From Amorphochlora amoebiformis (taxonomy: Eukaryota > Cercozoa > Chlorarachniophyceae), in the NCBI GenBank assembly GCA_054601695.1, contig BAAHQB010000016.1:620001-684000 (forward strand): a stretch of DNA of 64,000 nt, read 5' to 3'. Position 1 is the first letter of the stretch, and each line of letters opens with the position of its first letter. The notes below the pieces were generated by a model. It was not told the origin of the DNA, did not search any database, and saw only the letters and a program-made list of their open reading frames with translations. A program made the position numbers and the translations under genes. Positions 55,943 to 64,000 of the stretch are shown one piece after another.

Positions 55943-56600
55943 ATATGTGTATAAATATATATATAGGTCTATACATATGGTTATATTATATTTATACATT
56001 CATCTGCATACACAAATATATAGATCTAAATACATTATACAATATATATATTCCTTATATCTCCACATATAATAACACAGACAAACAATACTTTTTACTA
56101 TGTACATATACACATATATGTGTACATACATGTATATGCGTATATTTTTAAATTATAACACGTATATATATATATATATATACATGTATATATATATACA
56201 AGTTTGTATGCATATGTTTTTAAATTATAACATATACACATTCATATACGACACATACACACACTAACAACCTCCAAAAGTAAAACGAAACATTGCAACC
56301 ACTCACATAAGTGAAGAAATGGTGACATGTACACACCAGGATTCAAGAATAGAGTCGCGCAATTTTCTCAAGTCGGCATATATCACCGGAGCGCGGCGGA
56401 AAACGTGGCCATGAACCAAGGGTTGGGGTTTGCGGATACAGCAAGGGCCACTGTCAGTTTCAACCAAAAAAAAAAATCTGTGCTTGTTTCTTTTTTACTT
56501 TCGCTTTTGAATTAGTTTGGAAATTATTTTTGAGTGAATTCGTGGGTGGACTTGGGTTCTGGAGGGTGTTATGGGGAGTTGGATGTATGTACGCACACAT

Positions 56601-56648
<48 letters not shown>

Positions 56649-57091
56649 CATATATAATGTAATATATATATAGAAATATACATTGTATACATATAATATA
56701 TACATATACATACACATATATATACATACATACATAAATGCATGCATATGTATTCGTAGGTCAACGGGTGGATTAAATCGCCAGGGTATGTGTTTACATG
56801 TATGAGAATATGTATTATATATATATATATATATACATATATTATATAAATATAATATATATATGTATATATTTATATATATATATATATATAATGCATA
56901 GGATTTATGTGCATGTACACATAAGTTCATATTTTACGCTTATTTTTCTCTTTTTATTCCTCTTATCTCTTTGTCCTTTCTACATATATCATATATATAT
57001 ATATGTCTGTGTGTATGTATATAAATTGCACATGTAAAAATATGTACATACCTACTTGCATGTATATACATATTTATATGTACATAAGCGC

Positions 57092-57127
<36 letters not shown>

Positions 57128-57161
57128 CCATATATTTATCAATATATTTTTCTCCATATAT

Positions 57162-57192
<31 letters not shown>

Positions 57193-57658
57193 CCACATGC
57201 ATATTATATATATACATATATATGTATATTTACAGATATATATACTTAATATTTACATATATATATATATATATATATATATGATATACATGTGTATATG
57301 TAATAATATATATGTAGGCATAGAAAGAATCTGTTATCGAAGTCGAATTATTGTGGGATTGGTCATTATTAAACACAAACTTTATTATTATTACTGTTAT
57401 ATATAAATATATACATTTATATATACATATACATATAAATATATATATATATGTATTTACGTATATATATACATATATATAGAAATTCATATTTATATAT
57501 GTAAAATATGTACAATGTTTACCTTCACATGTATATATATTTATATATATGTATATATATATATATATATACAAGTTCTCATGCATACATAAATATATAT
57601 ATATATATACATATACATATACATATGTATATGTATGTATGTAAATATGTATACACAC

Positions 57659-57696
<38 letters not shown>

Positions 57697-57779
57697 ATCT
57701 CACTCCCTCTGCCTGCTCTGCCTGTCTATGAATATATTTGTTCCTATATATGTATGGATACATGTGTACATATACATAA

Positions 57780-57828
<49 letters not shown>

Positions 57829-58837
57829 ATATATATGTACATATATATATATATATATATATCAGTCTGTTTCTCCTCCATCTTATATATCTCTCTCTCT
57901 TCATATATTCTTATGTTGTGTATATACATACATATATTTATATATTTTTTTGATGTATACATACATTTATATATACATAGATATATATATATGTACTTGC
58001 TCTCCGTCCCATCTGTGACTTTCCTGCACCTCCCGCTGTACTAATATACATATATATACATATATGTATATATACATATCATATATGTTCCAAAAATGCG
58101 CAATATGACCCTCTTGTATTCTCTATAGTTCGAGCTACCTCGCTCTCGCTCTTTCTCTCGCTCCTTCTTTCGCTCTTTTCTCTCGCTCTTTTCTCTCGCT
58201 CTTTTCTCTCGCTCTTTTCTCTCGCTCTTTTCTCTCGCTCTTTTCTCTCGCTCTTTTCTCTCGCATGCTCGTTCTCTCTCTATTTTACTAGTTAACCATA
58301 ATTCTCTACTCTTATATAAACGTGTATACAGGCGTGAATATTCATATGTACATATGGTATATTATATATATATATGTATATACATGTGTGTAACCCGTTC
58401 CCTAACCCATCCTAACCCAACCAACGCTATAGTTCGAGCTACCTCGCTCTCGCTCTTTTCTCTCACTCTTTTCTCTCGCTCTTTTCTCTCGCATGCTCAT
58501 TCTCTCTATATTTTACTAGTTTTAGCTCTCGCCCTCCTCTTACTCTCTCTTTCCGAAACTAACCCTAATATTATACCAGGCGTATACCGGAATTTCCACG
58601 GACAATATTGTAAGAAACACATGTTTATATGTATATATTTATATTTACATGAATATAATACATATATATATATATATAAATATTTATGGATATTCATATA
58701 TTACACATATATATATACATATATACATACACATATATATATGTACAAATATGTATTTAGAAATGTTTATATATATATATATATATATATACATATATAT
58801 GTATGTATGTATGTATACGTGTATCTACATGCCCATC

Positions 58838-58894
<57 letters not shown>

Positions 58895-59217
58895 CATATA
58901 TATATATATGTAATGTATGTACATGTTATATATAACTGTTTAAGTTTCCCACGTGTGTATGTTTGTCTACATGTTAGCCATGTATTACATATATATATAT
59001 ATATATATATACTGGTATTATGTATATAGTACATACTTATTCAAGTATATGTATATTTCCTTATTCATATCTTGTATGTATAAATGTATTTTCTATAATA
59101 CGATTACAACAATTATAAATAATATACATCACGATAGATGCGACGCAAATATTCGCGGACGTCGACGAGACTCAAGAACAGGCAGAAAAACGGGCCAGGG
59201 ACTTCGGTTTAAAGTGA
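48690..59217 (+). CDS. PUB-domain / CAP(SCP)-domain fusion protein
   Basis: Exons: 48690-48758, 49566-49664, 49883-49975, 50119-50250, 50661-50696, 51058-51084, 51603-51629, 51800-51826, 52288-52351, 52596-52636, 52890-53011, 53547-53580, 53756-53857, 54598-54683, 55349-55375, 55846-55895, 56340-56452, 56760-56785, 57318-57361, 58580-58609, 59138-59217 (TGA). About 442 residues, all junctions in frame. Residues about 20-90 are a PUB domain ([32 protein letters not shown]); PUB domains typically bind the C-terminal tail of the AAA ATPase p97/VCP. A Lys/Arg-rich linker follows. Residues about 292-430 are a CAP domain: [67 protein letters not shown]. No signal peptide precedes it, unlike most CAP proteins. 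The PUB and CAP parts could be two genes, but no stop or start separates them. Confidence 0.82.
51058..51826 (+). repeat. Tandem triplicated 27-nt micro-exon
   Basis: Three exons of nine codons each (51058-51084, 51603-51629, 51800-51826) read [18 protein letters not shown] and KENKTSVPK. All are phase 0, all follow CATAG and precede GTA(G/A)GATG. The last two also share upstream intron sequence (ACGCAACCGTAACCCCCATAG). They lie in the PUB-CAP linker. Confidence 0.8.
52240..52287 (+). repeat. Short CCCTAA array as intron 3' end
   Basis: CACTAACCCTAACCCTAACC then CCTTAG is the acceptor of the exon at 52288. It supplies both CTAAC branch-point-like sequences and the pyrimidine tract. Confidence 0.8.
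54254..54307 (+). CDS. Duplicated (alternative or relic) exon upstream of the first CAP exon
   Basis: [18 protein letters not shown] parallels [18 protein letters not shown] of the 54598 exon, with the same TTTAG acceptor. It is 54 nt, phase 0 on both sides, with GT following, so inclusion would not break the frame. It lacks the FRAKNNLPP part, so it cannot replace the normal exon. Confidence 0.5.
58126..58525 (+). repeat. 13-bp CT minisatellite, duplicated in one intron
   Basis: CGCTCTTTTCTCT is repeated about eight times at 58155-58262. The block from AGTTCGAGCTACCTCGCTCTCGC through TCTCGCATGCTC and TTTTACTAGTT is repeated, shortened, at 58431-58522. It lies in the intron before the CAP exon at 58580. 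Confidence 0.8.
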
Positions 59218-59673
59218 TTATAAAGTTCCATAATTATTCTCAACACTGTGCGCTCGACCCCCCAAATTACTAAATTTGCCAGAGATTATGATTGCTTTAA
59301 ACTAGTTAAATAAGGGCCTTTAGTTAAATTTAAAGAAGTTCCGAGCATGCTTGATCTAGATGATACTCTTATACACGAGCCGTTACACGCCGTGAAAGTT
59401 TCACTTCTATATCATGGTTGCCAGTGACTAGCAGTGACTCTCTAGGTTATGCTAGTATTTACCAGATTAGATGTATATAACTGGACAGCCTAATATTATA
59501 CGATATTACTACACACTAGATGATTACCCGTAGGTGTACACAGCCTAATATTATATTACTATTAGACTCTAGACTAGACATGGATATTTATCCAGTGGGC
59601 TCATAAATTAATTATTATCGAGCAGAACTGTACAAGCTTCGACCTACTACTCATTCGTGCATTCCGATGCCCG
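59218..59673. other. Intergenic region between convergent genes
   Basis: Non-repetitive, about 450 bp between the PUB-CAP stop and the minus-strand stop. It should hold both 3' UTRs. AGCCTAATATTATA(C) occurs twice, at about 59486 and 59542. No exon seen. Confidence 0.6.
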
Positions 59674-59809
59674 TTATACCTGCTTCTTGTCGTCTGTAGA
59701 CCCTAGCCCTGAGGTTCTGGTTAGGGGTCTAGGAATCCGGGCCACGAAGTTCTGGATGAAGTCGTCGATCTCGCTGTGATCCTGGGTATATATATATATA
59801 TTTATAACA

Positions 59810-59842
<33 letters not shown>

Positions 59843-60401
59843 GTATATATGTATACATGTGTACTACATATGTGCGTTTTATACCCCTATTTACAATCTT
59901 CTATATACGGTCATCAGATATGTACACAAAAAATGTAAACATAAAAACATATCTATATGTATATATATAATATTACATACATATACGCACATATATGTAT
60001 ATATTTAATATATATATATATTTATATTATATATTCAGAATCAAATACATAATACATACATACAAATACAAAAAATATATTACATATTGAATATCTGATC
60101 CATACGTAGTCATTTTGTATATACTTTCATATCCAAATGTATGCAAGTACACGTATTTAATGTAAATGTGCATATATATATATATATAGATTTGCACTAA
60201 TACACACATACACACGTATATATATATATATATATAAATATATCTTATATATATATATATATATATATGTGTATATATATATTTATGTATATATATTCAT
60301 ATCTTTAATTATACGAATGTAATCTGTGTAATATAGATAATTATATGTATATGGTTTGTGTATAGTATATATGCACACATCTGGATATGGAAATATTATG
60401 T

Positions 60402-60441
<40 letters not shown>

Positions 60442-60598
60442 GCATATATTACTTGGATATATGCTTTTAAAATTATATATGTATATATATGTATATATAT
60501 ATATATGTAGATGTAAAATATTGAATGTAAATAAACTCTCTCTCTCTCTCACTCTCTCTCTCTCTCTATATATATACACATATTACATATGTAATTCT

Positions 60599-60635
<37 letters not shown>

Positions 60636-60872
60636 CCACACGTGGAGAGCGAAGAGAACGTGGAGAGCGAAGAGACAGTGAGAAGGAGAGTGAGAGAGAG
60701 ATTTGGAGAGGGGAGAGAAGAAAGTGAGAGAGAGATTGGGAAAGGGAAAAGGGAGAGAGGAAGGAGAGAGGAGGGAGAGAGAGAAATTTAAATCACAGAA
60801 GATGATATATCATTTACGTGTGCACACATGTGTATATATATAGATAGATTATGATATATATATATATATGAC

Positions 60873-60923
<51 letters not shown>

Positions 60924-61122
60924 CCTCACGAAACGAGAAACGATAAGCCGTCCTCTTTCCAAATTTGTAAGTGCAGTAACCACCATATCTATGCATGTAT
61001 TTAGAAGATATGAAAATAAGTATATTATCTATATTTGCATTATCTAGATGAATATATATATATGTATGTACGTAATGTAAACATGCATGAATGTATCATA
61101 TATATATATATATATATGTATA

Positions 61123-61190
<68 letters not shown>

Positions 61191-61949
61191 AATAAATATA
61201 TCAATATATATATAACATCTGATATATATATTAATCTCTTTCCTCTTTCTTCTTCTCCTCCTCCCCTCTCTTTTTTTTTACACAGACTATATATATATAT
61301 ATACATACAACAATACTATTATAAACATACAACAACTCCTTGAACCATATAGAATACATACGAACACACTTTTATCATGAATTGCGAGCGCGAAAATAAA
61401 ATCAAAGATGAAACGATAAAAATTTGAACGCATACGTATTCAATTAGTCGATGAGTGAGAGCAAGAAATAGAAATTCTGTCAGACTTAAGATATTTGAAA
61501 TGTAAATTTTGTTTTTGATTTATATATATATATATATATATATTATATATGTTACATTATAATTGAAGTGGAGATGAGAGCAGTGGAGGCAGACATTAGT
61601 AACCACGCTCCGAAAACCTACATATATATATATATTATTGTATAAATATTATATATATATATATGTATATATATATAAGCAATATTCATACATGTTTGTG
61701 TATATATAAATATATACATATATATATATATATATGAATATATATATATATATATTTATATACAAAGTAGATTTAGTTCTTTATGCATATACAATATATA
61801 CACACACACATACATATATATAAATATACATATATATATATATTTATATATATATATATATATCTATTATGTATGTATATAAATATATATGTACCATTCC
61901 AGTTAGAAGAGACGTTAATCCCAGTGCAAACGCAACAAATATATTCCTC
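59674..61949 (-). CDS. Membrane protein of unknown function, 3' exons
   Basis: Four exons in phase, in transcript order: 61949-61895, 61617-61556, 60988-60925, 59781-59674 (TAA stop). They read [18 protein letters not shown], then [20 protein letters not shown], then [21 protein letters not shown], then [17 protein letters not shown] to a C-terminal STDDKKQV. The first two form one or two transmembrane helices and the rest is a polar tail. The acceptors are GATAG, TGTAG, GCATAG and ACCCAG; the donors GTACAT, GTAACA and GTAATA. The 5' end is not found (a candidate at 62490-62545 is out of phase). It is convergent with the PUB-CAP gene. Family not recognised. Two of these islands are also open on the plus strand. 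Confidence 0.6.
60535..60790. repeat. CT tract, TA tract and GA-rich tract
   Basis: CTCTCT at 60537-60566, TA repeat to 60634, then AGAGAGTGAGAAGG purine-rich sequence to 60790. GTGGAGAGCGAAGAGA occurs twice at 60643-60675. Intronic on the minus-strand model. Confidence 0.8.
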
Positions 61950-62101
61950 CTATCATACGCATATAATATAATATATTTGTACATATATATACACATACAT
62001 ATATTAATATATATATATATATATATACATATATACATAAATACGCATATATATGACCTTTATATGTGCATACATACATATACACATACACATATTCGTA
62101 T

Positions 62102-62141
<40 letters not shown>

Positions 62142-62569
62142 GATACATATGTGTAAACAAAGAATATTTAGTAAAACCTATAGCAAAAATTTAGGTAAAA
62201 TCACATTGTATATAGACATAGAAATATTGTGTTAAATACATTTCACAATATATATCGTATAATGTATACCTATACTAATATGCACATTAATATACAAATA
62301 TGTATATTTATATACAAACATACTATTATATTTATATATATATATATATATATGTTATACATAACGTGTATATACATACACACATGCATGCACATAACCT
62401 GTGTACATATACATACATATATATATATACATATACATACACATATATATAAATATACATACACATACATATAAAACAAAATCACATATATACATATATG
62501 CTGTTTTTACAGCCTCTTCTTCAATACACGTGTGCTTTCTTGTTGGATACATATGAATATAAACATACG

Positions 62570-62618
<49 letters not shown>

Positions 62619-63060
62619 AATCTATGGTTAATACTGCTCAGAACTTTCAGGACCTATAATCACACATATATTGTCTCTCAGCATTGTTTTCATATGATAC
62701 ATACATGGACATGGTATATATTGGCCAGTATGGAGGACGTACATGATATATATGATAGTTAGGATACATAAATGGACAGGGTGGGGTACCTACTCGTCAG
62801 TATTTATGTACCTATATATTATATTCTTACATACATATATATAAGTGTATACATACAGACATACGTAAACACTAACACACATACATATATATATATATAC
62901 ATATATATATTATATATATATATATGTATATAAATCTATTTATGCACATCCATATTACATACATACCTACATACAATATATACAAGTGTATATACATACA
63001 GATGTACATAAGACCTCTCTTCGTGCATTCCCTCTACCGCTCTCTCCACAGATCCATCGG
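61950..63060. repeat. (TA)n-rich region
   Basis: TA microsatellites with AT-rich islands. The 62700-62760 island has a diverged repeat (ACATGGACATGG... / AAATGGACAGGG...). A stretch at 62512-62556 is open on both strands but lacks matching splice phases. No gene is called. Confidence 0.7.
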
Positions 63061-63069
63061 GTCCTTCGC

Positions 63070-63860
63070 GATTAGAATTAGGGTTAGGGTTAGGGTTAGG
63101 GTTAGGGTTAGGGTTAGGATTAGAGTTAGGATTAGAGTTAGGGTTGGAGTTAGGGTTAGGGTTAGAGTTAGGATGAGATTATTCAGCATCTCTTAGTCCG
63201 AGGACCATTGACTCGGTTAGGGTTAAGGTTGGGTTGAATTAAGGGTAGGGTTAGGGTTAGGGTTAGGGTAATTAGGGTTAGGATCAGACTATTCAGCATG
63301 TCTTAGTCCGAGGACCATTAACTCGCTATAAATTAGGGTTAGGGTTTGGGCTTGGGTTAGGGTTGGGTTAGAACTAGTTACGATCAGATTAGTTAGCATG
63401 TCTTAGCCCTAGAGCCATTGGCTCGCCACTTAGTGGGGCTATTATCCTCCTAGCGACCTCAGCAGATCTCATGTTTTGGTTTTCATGGTGTCTTGAGAGA
63501 GAAGGGATGCGTGTGTTAGCTGGGGGTGGGCTATGGCTAGGGTTAGGGTTAAGGTTAGGGTTAGGGTTAGGTTTAAGTTAGGTAAGGAGCAGGGTTAGGG
63601 TTAGGATTATGGTCAGGGTTCAGGTTAGTTTAAGGACAGGGCTAGGATTAGACTTAAAATTAGGTTTAGGGGTTGGGGTTAAGGGTTAGGCTTGGGGGTA
63701 GGGGTTAGGGTTAAGGGCTAGGGTTAGGGTTAGGGTTAGGGTTTGGGGTTTTGTTGGTTAAAGGTTAGGGTTAGGGTTAGGGTTAAGTATAGGGTAAGAT
63801 TAGTGTTAGCATTAGGCTTAGTTTAAGCTAGGGTTGGGTTAGGGTTATTAGGGTTCGGGA
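63070..63860 (+). repeat. Degenerate TTAGGG array
   Basis: TTAGGG with many variants (TTAGAG, TTGGAG, TTAAGG, CTAGGG), G-rich strand on plus, containing three copies of the 45-bp unit and one unique insert (63430-63530). It reads like subtelomeric or interstitial telomeric DNA, not a pure chromosome end. Confidence 0.9.
63171..63425 (+). repeat. Dispersed 45-bp telomere-associated unit, copies 3-5
   Basis: Copies at 63171-63214, 63281-63325 and 63381-63425, spaced 110 and 100 bp, each with (G/C)AT(C/G)AGA...TTAGCATG-like and GTCCGAGGACCATTGACTCG-like parts. They diverge progressively left to right. Confidence 0.85.
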
Positions 63861-63899
63861 AATAGAGTGAGAGGAATATGGACAACACGCAACAAACAC

Positions 63900-63940
63900 A
63901 CAGAGAGAGAGAGAGATAGAACGAGAGAGAGAGACAGAAA
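63900..63940. repeat. Short GA repeat
   Basis: AGAGAGAGAGAGAT and AGAGAGAGAGACAG sequence near the window end. Confidence 0.9.
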
Positions 63941-64000
63941 CACAACAACACGGAGCTATATCATAACCACATCCGACGGCATGATTTCTCTCGATACTAT

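Overview
This is a window of a spliced nuclear genome. Genes are cut into many short exons (often 27-100 nt) separated by introns made mostly of long (TA)n tracts, with smaller amounts of (TG)n, (TATG)n, (CT)n and telomere-type (CCCTAA/TTAGGG)n repeats. There is no operon structure. Almost all long open frames translated straight from the DNA (poly YI, SL, RE, VC) are microsatellite artefacts, so I worked from splice-compatible exons instead. The best anchored gene is an orthologue of the ciliary protein CCDC40, so the organism probably builds motile cilia or flagella. The telomere-like motif is TTAGGG. Together with the major-facilitator family seen at the left, this suggests a flagellated protist; I cannot name the taxon from sequence alone.

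Left part (1-13.8 kb, + strand): CT microsatellite, interstitial telomeric arrays, a 9-unit satellite and candidate exons lead into the C-terminal half of a major-facilitator-type transporter that stops at 13,832. The transporter exons are recognisable (SGMTVKFFPLFF, WSGSA, GGYL, VPRR), but one exon near 12.72 kb looks damaged. A second set of phase-compatible exons (8.6-10.9 kb) lies among them and is unexplained.

Middle-left (13.8-29.8 kb): an ordinary-composition spacer (13.8-15.1 kb), then mostly minus-strand orphan exons bounded by good splice sites but scattered in TA repeats. Several are duplicated or degenerate. Also here are a 24-bp dyad-symmetric tandem array (16.3-16.7 kb), a 41-bp tandem array (15.57-15.73 kb), telomeric arrays (20.7 and 21.6 kb) and a small element with imperfect terminal inverted repeats (19.1-19.5 kb).

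Centre (29.86-47.10 kb, + strand): CCDC40, modelled with 42 exons and about 927 residues; every exon junction keeps frame. Two of its introns appear to be GC-AG.

Right (48.69-59.22 kb, + strand): a 21-exon gene of about 442 residues with an N-terminal PUB domain and a C-terminal CAP/SCP domain, an unusual combination. Its linker contains three tandem copies of a 27-nt micro-exon. Convergent to it, on the minus strand (61.95-59.67 kb), are four phase-compatible exons of a small membrane protein. The window ends in degenerate TTAGGG arrays (63.07-63.86 kb) carrying a recurring 45-bp unit that also occurs at 4.6 and 21.6 kb.
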